Counted from the stretch's first letter, positions 52,101-61,788 are shown. The stretch: DNA of 64,000 nt from Mycobacterium sp. E796 (GCF_001672815.1 NZ_LZKK01000033.1:1-64000); one strand, 5' to 3'. Notes: a model not told the origin generated them from the sequence alone. Numbers and translations are program-made.

Positions 52101-53572
52101 GCGCGTGCGACGAGCCGCGAGACGATCGGCGCGGCCGGCGTCAGGGGGGTCGAGATGAACTTCGCTTTCATGCCTTTGACCCAGCGCTGGCAGCGCTCAC
52201 TGAGCTGATAGTCATCCGTCTGCAGGTGCGAGCGAGTGACCAGCACGCCCAGTTGGGCGCCCTCGGAACGTAAGTCGCCGGGCGCCGCGACCCGCATGTA
52301 AAACGCTTCGGAGCCGTCGAGCAGCGTGGCCCAGTCGTTGGCGGTCCGCGAAAAGGAGACCCGGCCCTCGTCGTCGATGCGCCAGACCCCGGTGCGCGGC
52401 GTCGCGGTGAAAATCTCGATGTCCGGCGAGGTCTCGGTGAGTATCACCTGGCCCCAGACCTCGTCCTCGCCATAGCCCCGCTCCCAACGCGAGTTGATCT
52501 CGTCGATGTCGAGCTCGTACTCCACGTCCATGTACTCGAGCAGGTGAAAGAGGAACAGCGGCATGTCAGCGTAGGCCTCGGTGGTCAGGTTCGTCATCGG
52601 GCTGGCGCCGCTCAGGCGCGGGTTCACCTCGCCGAGGTAGAGCTCGTCGGAGTCGAGGTCATGCAAAAGGTCCACCTCGAAATAGCCGAGATAACCCTCG
52701 CGGCGCATGACGTCGCCCAGCTTTGTCACCATTTCTCGGGCGGCGTGCGTCTGAGCGGGCGGCAGCACCTCGTGCCAAATGTCGTTGCCACACCAGCTGC
52801 CCCGGCTCGGCGTCAGCTCCGAGTAACCGACGAGGCTCGTCATCGCGGGGCCGACCACGGTGCCGTGGCGGGTGACGGCACCCTCGAGGCACACTTCGAC
52901 GTTGCGGATCCGCTTCATGACCTTGAGCTCCTGCCCGACCAGGTCACCGGCGTGCTGGTCCCAGTCGCGCTGACCGTGCACAAAGAACGTCCCGCTGCCG
53001 GCGTTGCCGTAAGCGATCGAGATGACGAGGTCATCTCCCAAGCCGGCGTCTTGGGCAAGCGCCAGTAATTCGTCGTAGGAGCCGGCCCGTCCGATCGTGT
53101 TAGGCACGCTGGGTACGCCCGCCTCGTCGGCCAGGCGCGTCATGACGATCTTGGAGCCCAGGCGATTGCGCAGCTCGATCGGCGGATGCATGACCTCGAG
53201 ACCCGCCGACCGCGCGAGGGCCTGGATCTCCTCGTTCATCATCACAAAGCAGCACTTGCCTCCGGGACCTTTACCCGCGATGAACTCGAGCGTCTCGGGA
53301 TCGGACAAGAGGTGGCTGCATACCTCGTCCATGGAGTCGAAATCACGACGGTCGCGTCGCCGGGGCACGAACACGCGCGAGTGTGAGCCCTCGAACGAGT
53401 CAAAGTAGGTCAGGTAGAAGAAGTTTCGTATCCAGCGGTCCACGCCCAACAGGTTGAACGGGGTCGGGGAGATGAAGAAAAGCGGCGTCTTGTTGGTGTG
53501 GAAAAACGCCCGCACATCCGAGAGGCCGTTCAGCTTGCGACGCGGCTGCGGCTGCATGGTCACACCACCCAT
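52097..53572 (-). CDS. ATP-grasp ligase-like protein
   Basis: The product has 491 residues; ATGs at 53572 and 53557 are both possible. The central region shows the ATP-grasp pattern: SKIVMTRLADEAGVPSVPNT, then VISIAYGNAGSGTFFVHG as the nucleotide-binding loop, a LGYFEVDLLHDLDSDELYLG stretch and the metal-binding EVNPRLSGASPMTN. The C-terminal region is specific and not recognised. ATP-grasp enzymes join a carboxylate to an amine or thiol. It is the upstream partner of the coupled serine hydrolase. Confidence 0.88.
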   Translation of the reverse strand: MGGVTMQPQPRRKLNGLSDVRAFFHTNKTPLFFISPTPFNLLGVDRWIRNFFYLTYFDSFEGSHSRVFVPRRRDRRDFDSMDEVCSHLLSDPETLEFIAGKGPGGKCCFVMMNEEIQALARSAGLEVMHPPIELRNRLGSKIVMTRLADEAGVPSVPNTIGRAGSYDELLALAQDAGLGDDLVISIAYGNAGSGTFFVHGQRDWDQHAGDLVGQELKVMKRIRNVEVCLEGAVTRHGTVVGPAMTSLVGYSELTPSRGSWCGNDIWHEVLPPAQTHAAREMVTKLGDVMRREGYLGYFEVDLLHDLDSDELYLGEVNPRLSGASPMTNLTTEAYADMPLFLFHLLEYMDVEYELDIDEINSRWERGYGEDEVWGQVILTETSPDIEIFTATPRTGVWRIDDEGRVSFSRTANDWATLLDGSEAFYMRVAAPGDLRSEGAQLGVLVTRSHLQTDDYQLSERCQRWVKGMKAKFISTPLTPAAPIVSRLVARA

Positions 53573-53793
53573 GCTGACGTCGGCGCCTGGGATGGGCGTG
53601 AGGACGGCGGAGGCAGCAGCTCAGTGGTGGGCGCGAGCGAGACGACATGACAAATCTGCATTGCACAAGTGTGCTCGATGCCGATCGGCGGGGAAAGTGG
53701 CGAGTCCCCGAGCCCGCGCCGCACGCTTTCTGAAATCGACGTTTCCGCCTTGGCGATTAAGCACGTGTGCAAAACTCGCGGTAGTGCGGCGTC

Positions 53794-55455
53794 ATGTGGC
53801 CCGGACCGGAGGGGGGTGTCCAGGTCGCCGACAAATCTTCCAAGGTGATTCAGCAAGAACGCGACGACGGAGCGCATCCGTCTACCTGGGCGCCGTTGGG
53901 GAGTCGCGTATTTCGCGCTCTGTTCATTGCCCAATTCGCCTCCAACATCGGCACCTGGATGCAGATCGTGGCGGCCCAGTGGTTCCTGGTGGAATCGCAC
54001 AGCAGCGACGTCGTCGTGGCACTGGTTCAGACGGCGAGTCTTGGGCCGACCCTGTTATTGGGGTTGTTCGCCGGAGCGCTCGCCGACCTTTTCGACCAGC
54101 GCCGCCTCCTCATCGTCCTGCAGTCCTATGCAGTGCTGGTAGCGCTGGCGCTGGCCGCGGTGACTTACCTCGGACGGCTCAGCCCGGCAATGCTATTGGC
54201 GTTCACCGTGGCCATCGGTTGTGCCTCGGCCCTCACTGCTCCGGCCTGGCAAGCGATCCAACCCGAGGTCGTGGCACGTCAGCAGATATCTGCTGCCGCG
54301 ACACTCGCCAGCGTTTCGGTCAACGTCGGCCGTGCGCTCGGGCCTGCGCTCGGCGGCGTCGTTGTTGCTCTCGTCGGACCCGCCGCGGCGTTTGCTTCGA
54401 ATGCGGTGTCGTTTGCGGGCATCATCGTCGCGCTGATGAAGTGGCAGCGGTCCCGGCAGCTAACGCCCCTGGAGCGTGAACGTTTCAGTCAAGCCGTCGT
54501 CAGCGGACTCCGATACGTCCGCCATGGGCCGATATTTCGCAGGATTCTGCTACGCGCAGCGCTCTTCCTGTTTCCCGCGTCGGCCCTGACGGCGCTGTTG
54601 CCGGTGGCGGCCGCACAGCGGTGGGAGACCGGGTCCAGCGGTTACGGTGTCGCGTTGGGCGCCATCGGGCTTGGTGCAGTCCTGGCCGTCGCGGTAGCGA
54701 CGCCCCTGCGCCGGCGGTTCTCGGACAACGTGTTGTTGGCGGCGTGCGCCGTCGTCTACGGTTTTGCCCCGTTGGCCGCGGTGTGGCTGCCGTTCGTCGC
54801 CGCGACGCCGTTTCTCATATTGTCCGGGACGGCGTGGCTGATCACCCTCACGACGTTGAACGCCGCGGCACAGTTGTCCTTGCCGCGATGGGTTCGAGCC
54901 CGCGCGCTGTCGATCTATCTTCTGGTCTTCACGGGTTCGCAAGCGATCGGCTCTTATGTCTGGGGGCTCGTCGCCACACGTGCGGGACTCGACGTCGCGA
55001 TGACCGCCTCTGCCATCTTGTTGGCGGCGGTCGCACTCAGCGTCTGGCCGTTTCCCTTGCGCCCCGCGACCGGCAAGGTGAACGTCTTCGACGTTTCCTC
55101 GACCTTGCCGGTGCCGACGCTGATGACAGAGCCCTCTGCCAACGATGGGCCGGTACTAGTGAGTGTCCGTTACGAAGTACCGGCCGAGAATCTCAACGAT
55201 TTTGTGACGGCGATGGGCGCGGTCAGGCGGTCGCGGCTGCGCACGGGCGGCCACAGTTGGCAGCTGTATCAGCGTGTGGGAGAACCGGACACGTTCATCG
55301 AACGGTTCACCGTGGCGTCGTGGACCGAATTCGAGCGTCAGCGTACGGAGCGCTGGTTGGCCTATGACTCACAGGGCACTGCGGAGGCCATTGGCTATAC
55401 GGTCGACAAGAAGCGGCGCCCCGAGTATTACCTCGCGGTCCGTGTTCCTCGATGA
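53794..55455 (+). CDS. MFS_3 transporter with C-terminal ABM-like domain
   Basis: The product has 553 residues. About 12 membrane helices (residues 38-430) belong to the EntS-like MFS_3 family: FIAQFASNIGTWMQIVAAQW, LLGLFAGALADLFDQRRLLI, and VSVNVGRALGPALGGVVVAL. The last 105 residues form a soluble domain (VRYEVPAENLNDFVTAMGAV, FIERFTVASWTEFERQ) resembling antibiotic-biosynthesis-monooxygenase-type dimeric barrels. Such fusions occur in this family. Export of a small molecule is likely. Confidence 0.9.
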   Translation: MWPGPEGGVQVADKSSKVIQQERDDGAHPSTWAPLGSRVFRALFIAQFASNIGTWMQIVAAQWFLVESHSSDVVVALVQTASLGPTLLLGLFAGALADLFDQRRLLIVLQSYAVLVALALAAVTYLGRLSPAMLLAFTVAIGCASALTAPAWQAIQPEVVARQQISAAATLASVSVNVGRALGPALGGVVVALVGPAAAFASNAVSFAGIIVALMKWQRSRQLTPLERERFSQAVVSGLRYVRHGPIFRRILLRAALFLFPASALTALLPVAAAQRWETGSSGYGVALGAIGLGAVLAVAVATPLRRRFSDNVLLAACAVVYGFAPLAAVWLPFVAATPFLILSGTAWLITLTTLNAAAQLSLPRWVRARALSIYLLVFTGSQAIGSYVWGLVATRAGLDVAMTASAILLAAVALSVWPFPLRPATGKVNVFDVSSTLPVPTLMTEPSANDGPVLVSVRYEVPAENLNDFVTAMGAVRRSRLRTGGHSWQLYQRVGEPDTFIERFTVASWTEFERQRTERWLAYDSQGTAEAIGYTVDKKRRPEYYLAVRVPR

Positions 55456-55647
55456 TTCCGCGGCGGCCGGGACAACTGGCACGCGCTATGTGCTGTGCGC
55501 CTGGCAGTTTCGCGTGAGTGGGTTTACAGCAGGTGCCGGGGCGAAAAGCAGGTAGCGCACTACGCATGCGGCCGCCCCGGCGACAGTGACACGATCCAAT
55601 CAGGCCAGCCCGCGGGTGGGTCGGCCGTCAGGGGAAAGGCACATGCG

Positions 55648-55857
55648 ATGACACTACCCGCAAGCTCTGATAAGACGACCGACACGGATAAAGGTCTGCT
55701 GGCCAACGCAGCAACGGCGGATCTGCCGGTAGTCGCCGCGCACCACAAGCCGGGTGCCAGCGAGCATCCGCCCGGCCACGTCGAGGCGCCGCGATCCGAT
55801 TCCGATGACACGGCCGGCGCGGCTCGCCGTGCGCCACGGGCAGGGGGTTCGCGATGA
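55648..55857 (+). CDS. Small disordered protein, partner of DUF1036
   Basis: The product has 69 residues from the ATG at 55648, with GGGGAAAGG upstream. It is rich in Ala, Asp, Pro and Ser and looks disordered throughout (MTLPASSDKTTDTDKGLLAN). The stop overlaps the ATG of the DUF1036 gene (ATGA), so the two are coupled. No known family. Confidence 0.6.
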   Translation: MTLPASSDKTTDTDKGLLANAATADLPVVAAHHKPGASEHPPGHVEAPRSDSDDTAGAARRAPRAGGSR

Positions 55858-56204
55858 GCCTTCGGTTCAAAAACGGCTATCCGTCGACCATCTGGACGAT
55901 GATCGAGTGGTACCACCCCGGCTGTCCCGATGGAGGAGATTGGGAGAAGGCGGGCTGGTGGAAGATCGATCCCGGGGGCTCGGCGATTGTCTACGGCGAC
56001 GATCTCGAAGACGTGAATAGGTATTGGTACTTCTACGCCCAAGCCGCCGACGGCGCGTACTGGGCCGGCCCGTACGACGAGATCGTTCCGTACATCGCGT
56101 TCGACTGGTGCTCGAATACCGCAAACAGCAACTCATTCGAGATCGGTATGCGCGAACTCGACATCAACGACAACGACGACTACACGCTAACCTTCGTGCC
56201 TTAG
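55854..56204 (+). CDS. DUF1036 family protein
   Basis: The 116-residue product begins MSLRFKNGYPSTIWTMIEWY. The WYHPGCPDGGDWEKAGWWKI segment and the YFYAQAADGAYWAGPYDE and FDWC stretch are typical of DUF1036. It is probably a small beta-rich protein. No signal peptide is seen. Function of the family is unknown. It is translationally coupled to the small gene before it. Confidence 0.88.
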   Translation: MSLRFKNGYPSTIWTMIEWYHPGCPDGGDWEKAGWWKIDPGGSAIVYGDDLEDVNRYWYFYAQAADGAYWAGPYDEIVPYIAFDWCSNTANSNSFEIGMRELDINDNDDYTLTFVP

Positions 56205-56281
56205 AAGGAACGAGCTCACCGAGGTGGTCGGCGTTCGCGCGGGAGCCCCATTGTGCTCGAAAGTCCGGATGCAGCTCACCT

Positions 56282-56644
56282 CTACTGTCGTTCGGAGAGC
56301 ATAAATCGGTGTCCTTCAGGCGAGCGCAGACCCATCTCGCGCAGACCCCACGGCTCGGTCGTCGGCGGCTTCAGAATGTCGGCGCCCTCAGAGACAGCGC
56401 GCCGGTAGTACTCATCGAGACCTACAACGTTTAAATACGCGATGTAGCTGTGGTCACCGAGGTCCGATGCCGGCAACGCCTCCGGACAGCGGCCGAGCCT
56501 GAACGTCACCGACCCAGCGGAGCAGAAAGCCCAATTACCGGGATCAGGCTCAGTCACTGTGCAATTCAATATTCGGGCAAACCACTTCGTCGCACGGTCG
56601 AGGTCATGCACGGCCAGGACCGGGTCGGCGCCAAGGAGTGTCAC
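56282..56644 (-). CDS. VOC/glyoxalase-like protein
   Basis: The 120-residue product starts at a GTG. The vicinal-oxygen-chelate pattern of two beta-alpha-beta-beta-beta units is seen: LGADPVLAVHDLDRATKWFA, YIAYLNVVGLDEYYRRAVSE, and MGLRSPEGHRFMLSE. It matches the short, single-domain members that bind small ligands or confer resistance. Metal ligands are not fully evident. Confidence 0.88.
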   Translation of the reverse strand: MTLLGADPVLAVHDLDRATKWFARILNCTVTEPDPGNWAFCSAGSVTFRLGRCPEALPASDLGDHSYIAYLNVVGLDEYYRRAVSEGADILKPPTTEPWGLREMGLRSPEGHRFMLSERQ

Positions 56645-56823
56645 GTGTCAAGTGTGTCGCATTCGATTGCGCCGGGTACCTTGTCCATTCGTCGTCCATT
56701 CGCTGTCATGGGGTCGCGACTGCTCGACAACTCTGATCTTGGGTCCGACCTCGAATATCGCCCGCGTCGGGTGGACGGCCGTTATCGTAAACCCCGCAAC
56801 GCTCACACGCCGCTGCGATCGGG

Positions 56824-58113
56824 GTGAATGTGGAGAGCCTGGTGCGGTCACTGGCCGCGTCGATGGACCCAGTGTCTTTGATGGGACGCATTGCTGAGCA
56901 GGCTTGCGCGTTTATGCAGAAAGCCGATGGAGCGGCCGTCACGCTGCTTCGCGCCTCTGATAACGCTTACGTGACCGTTTCCGGATACGGTGTCCTAGCC
57001 ACTACGCCGGGTTTTGTGGTGCCCAGACAGAGCAGTATTCAGGGCGTCGCGGCGCGGGAAAAACACCCAAAGCTGATAGACGATGCCCTGGTAGATCGAC
57101 GACTATCGGCACGTGTTCGGGCGATGAACAAGCAGTGGGGGACCCGCTCGTGGGCGGCGATACCCCTGATGTACAACGACCACGCCATCGGTTCGCTGCT
57201 GCTGGCCGCGACGGCCCCCGGCGCGTTCACCGAAACAGATGTCGACGCGATGCTGGCTATCAGTGAATTCGTCTCCGCTGTGATCGGCTCTCAGTCACAA
57301 CTGTCCACCCTGCTGACCCACGTAATGACCGATTGCGCCGATCGCGGGCAACGCGCCCTAACGGCGCGATTCATCGCCTCGGTGATGTTGCCCGAGGCAG
57401 CCGAAACTGAGGGCTTGCGAGGCCAACTCGACGCACTGTTGTCCGAGCCGAACGCTCTCAGCGCGGCTTTTCAACCCATCGTCCATTTGGTGAGCGGCAC
57501 GACGTTCGCCTACGAAGGGTTGATCCGCTTTCCCGCGTCGCCTGAGTTGACCCCGTCGCAATGGTTCAGCGTTGCCCGGCGCCTGGGCCGAGGTATCGAA
57601 TTAGAACATGTCGCGCTGTGCACCATCCTGAGCGCTGCTCACGGCATCCCCAGCGACAGTCCAGTCGCCGTCAACCTGAGCCCGAGCGCCGCGCTCGAGC
57701 CAGGGATTCAAGATGTGCTTACAGCCCAGGACCGGGCGTTGGTCGTGGAAATCACTGAGCACGAACCGTTCCCCGACGACCTCGGCCCGAGCCTGAGGCA
57801 GCTGCGCGATCGCGGGATACGTGTGGCGGTCGACGACGCCGGCGCCGGATATGCCAGCTTCACCCAACTGCTGCGATTACATCCGGACATCATCAAGATC
57901 GACGGAGAGTTGATCATCGGCATCGACAACGATCCCGTCAAACGTGCGTTGGCGACCGCACTCAACTCGCTGGCCTCCGAGCTCCACGCAAAATTGGTGG
58001 CCGAGGCAGTTGAGACACCCAGCGAGCTCCAGACGCTGATTCGTCTCGGCATCGAATACGGCCAAGGCATTCACCTTGGGGCGCCTCAACCGGGCGCTCG
58101 CACGCCGGTATAA
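56824..58113 (+). CDS. GAF-EAL c-di-GMP phosphodiesterase-like protein
   Basis: The 429-residue product starts at a GTG. Residues 1-160 form a GAF sensor domain. Residues 205-425 form an EAL domain. The motif reads EGL (231-233) rather than EAL; other catalytic residues are present: N284, E309, D337-D338, K358, E394/E397 and Q414. It is therefore probably active in cleaving c-di-GMP to pGpG. No membrane segment. It precedes a membrane GGDEF cyclase by 100 bp on the same strand. Confidence 0.92.
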   Translation: MNVESLVRSLAASMDPVSLMGRIAEQACAFMQKADGAAVTLLRASDNAYVTVSGYGVLATTPGFVVPRQSSIQGVAAREKHPKLIDDALVDRRLSARVRAMNKQWGTRSWAAIPLMYNDHAIGSLLLAATAPGAFTETDVDAMLAISEFVSAVIGSQSQLSTLLTHVMTDCADRGQRALTARFIASVMLPEAAETEGLRGQLDALLSEPNALSAAFQPIVHLVSGTTFAYEGLIRFPASPELTPSQWFSVARRLGRGIELEHVALCTILSAAHGIPSDSPVAVNLSPSAALEPGIQDVLTAQDRALVVEITEHEPFPDDLGPSLRQLRDRGIRVAVDDAGAGYASFTQLLRLHPDIIKIDGELIIGIDNDPVKRALATALNSLASELHAKLVAEAVETPSELQTLIRLGIEYGQGIHLGAPQPGARTPV

Positions 58114-58213
58114 GGGGCGGAGATCACCTGTAATATCGGTCGCTGATCTTCGTGCAGTAATGCGTTGAATAGCGGCAATATTCTCAGGGCGGTCGAGGAG
58201 GCGTCTCTAACAG

Positions 58214-59359
58214 ATGGCTTCGCTGGCCGAGTCCAGAAGTTTCGCGGTGTTTCGAGGTCTTGTCGGTGAATGGTGGAATTCACCGGTCGACTACGCCGCG
58301 CAGGTGCAGTACTTCGCCAAACGGTCGATGGCCGAGGCCATCCGAGTAATGATCGGGGTGGGTAACGGGCTGACGGTCATGACTGCCCTGGCGATTCTTC
58401 TGCCCTGGGCCGGCCCGGATCGTCTCGTATCTCGGGTCGTCGTGGCATCGTTCGCGGTCCTGGTGATGTTCTGGGTGATCCGGTGGTGTTCTCGGCCATG
58501 GCCGACGTTGCCGGTGTCGCGCGCGTTCGTCATCTCCTGCGACATCGGCATCGCCACGCTGGCGTTGTACGAACCAACGTGGCTCGCGGGCCTGTACGGG
58601 TTCAACGCGTTTACGCAACTCTCGGTCTATCTGCTGTTCTTTGACGGACCGAGATTCCTTGCGCTGCATACCCTGTGGATCTTCGCGTCGACGGCGGTGT
58701 TTGCCGTGCGGGCGGCTGCGGACGCACACTTTGACGGTTTGGTCTTCGCCGCCAGCATCCTCGCCGTGACGACACCAGTCCTTGCCGCACCGGTGGGAAT
58801 CCAGTTCGGGATCCGGACGCTGCGCAATGACGCCAACGAGTCGGTCACCGATCCGCTGACCGGTCTACTCAACAGGCGGGGTCTGCACCTCCACTTCGCC
58901 GAGTTGTTGAGCGACCATCATCCCTCGGGCAGGCACCTGGCCGTGATGGTCGCCGACCTCGACCGCTTTAAAAACATCAACGACACCTTTGGCCATCCGA
59001 TCGGCGATGACGTCTTGATCCGCACTGCTCGGCAGATCGAATCCGCCGTGCGCGGCAGCGCATTAGTGGCCCGCTTCGGGGGAGAAGAATTCGTCGTCAT
59101 CGAGGTCAGCGATCCCGGCCACATAGAACAAACTGCTGAACGAGTCAGGTGTGCGGTAGCCGAACCGGCCGATCACGCTCAAGTCACCGCCAGCATCGGC
59201 GTCACTCACGTCGAACTCGGCTTCTTCACAGCACCAGAGGCCGACCCGATGGCCCTCCTCGACGCCGTCCTTAGTCGAGCCGACCAAGCGATGCTCGATG
59301 CGAAACGCAAGGGCGGCAACATCACCGTCTTCACAACGCCTGTCGATCAAGACATTTGA
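58214..59359 (+). CDS. Membrane GGDEF diguanylate cyclase
   Basis: The 381-residue product has about six membrane helices over residues 45-200. The GGDEF domain has DPLTGLLNRRGLH, ADLDRFKNINDTFGH near 247-261 and GGEEF at 289-293. The I-site reads RGSA (280-283), so product inhibition is likely absent. It lies directly downstream of the GAF-EAL gene; the two may make and break c-di-GMP as a pair. Confidence 0.94.
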   Translation: MASLAESRSFAVFRGLVGEWWNSPVDYAAQVQYFAKRSMAEAIRVMIGVGNGLTVMTALAILLPWAGPDRLVSRVVVASFAVLVMFWVIRWCSRPWPTLPVSRAFVISCDIGIATLALYEPTWLAGLYGFNAFTQLSVYLLFFDGPRFLALHTLWIFASTAVFAVRAAADAHFDGLVFAASILAVTTPVLAAPVGIQFGIRTLRNDANESVTDPLTGLLNRRGLHLHFAELLSDHHPSGRHLAVMVADLDRFKNINDTFGHPIGDDVLIRTARQIESAVRGSALVARFGGEEFVVIEVSDPGHIEQTAERVRCAVAEPADHAQVTASIGVTHVELGFFTAPEADPMALLDAVLSRADQAMLDAKRKGGNITVFTTPVDQDI

Positions 59360-59449
59360 GTTCGTCGGTCCGGTACAGGACACACCCGCCCGCGGCTGTG
59401 GGATCCAGCGTCGGCCGCGCGAGTGCTGCTCAGTAGCCTTGCCGCCGAC

Positions 59450-60202
59450 TCAGCCCCAGTACGCGGCGGTCGTCGCGTACAAGCGTCCGGTCAGCTCGTC
59501 GACGCGAAGGTCGCGCAGTTGCGCGCTGAGCACCTCGACGCTGACCGGACCGTCCCAGCCGCGGTCGAGCAGCGTTGCCGCGAAACGGTTTAAGTCGAGA
59601 ACACCTCGGCCGGGCAGGGCGCGGCGGTGTAGGCTCTCGCGGATCATCCGGTCTCGGTGCTCGGGTTCCAGCGCGTCGGTGAACTGCACGTAGGCGATGT
59701 CGTCCAGCGGCACCGCCGCCAAGTCCTCCCACGTGTTGGTGCTGAAGCTGAAATGCCACGAGTCAATCATCAGCCCGGCCCGCGCCGCCCCGCCTGCGGC
59801 CCGCACGTACTCCATACCGTCGCTGATCGTCGGAATTGCGCCCAGCGGTGTGAATTCGACCGCAATACCCGCACCGGCATCGTCGAAGAGCCTGGCGCAG
59901 CGCCGAATTCGCTCGGTCGGCACCTTGTCGGTGAACACCGTAAGCACCCAATCCGCCCCAATAGTCTGCGCGCGGTCAGCTAACTGCTCGGCACTTGCCA
60001 TGGTGGCGGATTCGTCGTCACCGACGATGAAGGCGAGCAATTCATGGCAACGAACTCCGGCCGCGGCATATGCCTCGACGGCGGCCGCGTCGATTCGGTC
60101 GGCGTTGATCCCCACTGCGCTGAACCCCGCCGCGCTCGCCGCCGACACCAGCTCGGGTGTTGCGATGTCCCACTTCCCGTCGGGTGTCAGAGCAAGCTGC
60201 AC
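59450..60202 (-). CDS. AP-endonuclease-2-type TIM barrel protein
   Basis: The 250-residue product starts at a GTG. Xylose-isomerase-like barrel motifs appear: GAGIAVEFTPLGAIPT, GLMIDSWHFSFSTNTW with candidate metal ligands, YVQFTDALEPEH, and GWDGPVSVEVLS at the C-terminal end. The family includes sugar epimerases, isomerases and dehydratases. Substrate unknown. Confidence 0.88.
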   Translation of the reverse strand: MQLALTPDGKWDIATPELVSAASAAGFSAVGINADRIDAAAVEAYAAAGVRCHELLAFIVGDDESATMASAEQLADRAQTIGADWVLTVFTDKVPTERIRRCARLFDDAGAGIAVEFTPLGAIPTISDGMEYVRAAGGAARAGLMIDSWHFSFSTNTWEDLAAVPLDDIAYVQFTDALEPEHRDRMIRESLHRRALPGRGVLDLNRFAATLLDRGWDGPVSVEVLSAQLRDLRVDELTGRLYATTAAYWG

Positions 60203-60376
60203 AGTCGCAGAACGCTACTCCGCTGCCGCGGTCGACGAAAAGCGTGTTGCCGCTCACCATGCTGCACTGTTCGCGACGAAGAACGGGTTTCCGGCGATGC
60301 TTGCATGAATGGCGCGCGCAGCGTCGCCCCTCTACGTTTGCAGACACATCCAGTTGCGCAAATCGGGGGAGGAACC

Positions 60377-61450
60377 ATGAAAATGCGGGCGGCACGCATG
60401 CACGGGTACCACGAGCCGTTTCGTTTAGAAGAGGTCCCGGTGCCGGACCCCGCACCTGACGAGGTCCTCGTCAGGGTGGCGGCGTGCGGAATGTGTCGGA
60501 GCGACTATCAGCTCATCGACGGATACTTCGCCGCCGCAGCGCCGATGGAGTTCCCGGCGATTCCGGGACACGAGGTCGCCGGCCACGTGGCCGGCCTCGG
60601 TTCTGCCGTACCTGCCGCGGCCGGTCTGTCCGACGGCGATCTGGTGGTAGTCAATCCAGGGTGGGGGGACGGCACATGCCGACAGTGCCACGAGGGCAAC
60701 GAACAGTTATGCAGCGGCACCGGCGGATGGATCGGGTTCGGGCCGCCGGGCGGCTTCGCCGAGTACGTCGCCGTGCCGTACCGCCATCTCATTGCCGTCG
60801 CGGCAGCTGACGGTCAGAAGCCAGAGATGTTCGCGCCACTGACCGACGCTGGTCTCACGCCGTACCGGGGTATGAAGAAGCTGCGGGATGCCGGCAAGCT
60901 CGGACCCGGTAGGACTGTGGTGGTCGCTGGCATTGGCGGGCTCGGCGGCTACGGAGTGCAATACGCGAAGCTGCTCGGCGGCGGTGCGACTGTGGTCGCC
61001 TTCTCACGCACCGACGACAAGCTCGCGGTCGCCAAGGCCAACGGCGCAGATCACACCGTCAACACCCGCGGCAGAAGCGCCCTCGAGGTAAAGGCCGAGC
61101 TGGAGAACCTTACTGGGAGAGGCACTGTGGACGCCATCCTCGACTGCGCGGGGGCCGCGGAGTCAATCGAGCTGGACTTTTCCATCCTCGAGCCAGAGGG
61201 TGCCGTCGCTTCGGTGGGTCTGATGGGCACAAAGGTTGAGGTTCCACTGAACGTCATCGTCGGCACGGAATTGTCTTATTTCGGCTCGTTCTGGGGCAAC
61301 TACAACGATCTGACCGAAGTCCTTGCGCTCGCCGCCGCCGGACAGATCAAGCACACCATCACCACCGTGTCACTCGAGGACATCAACGACAAGCTTGCGG
61401 CGCTCGCCATCGGAGATGTGGTAGGCCGCCAGGTTGTCGTCTTCGACTGA
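60377..61450 (+). CDS. Zinc-dependent alcohol dehydrogenase
   Basis: The product has 357 residues with GGGGGAGGAA upstream. Catalytic zinc residues are C37 (CGMCRSD) and H65-E66 (GHEVAGHV), with the NAD(P)-binding GIGGLGGYGVQYAKLLG near 190-206. The structural-zinc loop has Asp98, C101, C104 and C112, so the first of the usual four cysteines is replaced by Asp. It would oxidise alcohols or reduce aldehydes; the substrate is unknown. Confidence 0.92.
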   Translation: MKMRAARMHGYHEPFRLEEVPVPDPAPDEVLVRVAACGMCRSDYQLIDGYFAAAAPMEFPAIPGHEVAGHVAGLGSAVPAAAGLSDGDLVVVNPGWGDGTCRQCHEGNEQLCSGTGGWIGFGPPGGFAEYVAVPYRHLIAVAAADGQKPEMFAPLTDAGLTPYRGMKKLRDAGKLGPGRTVVVAGIGGLGGYGVQYAKLLGGGATVVAFSRTDDKLAVAKANGADHTVNTRGRSALEVKAELENLTGRGTVDAILDCAGAAESIELDFSILEPEGAVASVGLMGTKVEVPLNVIVGTELSYFGSFWGNYNDLTEVLALAAAGQIKHTITTVSLEDINDKLAALAIGDVVGRQVVVFD

Positions 61451-61788
61451 GGAATGGCGCAGGTTGCCGGCAAACCGTCATATGCGATTTCGTCGTATTC
61501 ACGAAGACGGCCCGAAGCTGCCATGGCGCTTCGTCGCCGGAGACCGCACCGCTCAAATGCCCCAAGTGGCTGCCGCGGTTTCGAACGGACTTCGGTCTCC
61601 CGCTGTCTCCTGGATGACCGAGTCCAGGTGCCGACGAGCGTGGTTGGCGCGCATCGAATCCGTGCTGTGTTCGTTAGGAATCGTTAGCCGCGATCGTGAT
61701 TTTCACACTCTTATCTTGGATATACGAGAGGGCCGACGCCTTCGACGCACATGACGCCTAAGGGCGTCCGCCAGCCTGGGGGGCTGAT
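61451..61788. other. Intergenic gap of 338 bp
   Basis: No convincing gene. Short frames exist on both strands, but none has a ribosome site together with coding-like composition. No clear hairpin or palindrome was seen. Confidence 0.5.

Noticed and set aside
52097-53572. Idea that the ATP-grasp protein belongs to the NAGGN system with the M42 peptidase
   Set aside because: It lacks the N-terminal acetyltransferase domain expected for the NAGGN ligase and lies 19 kb away.
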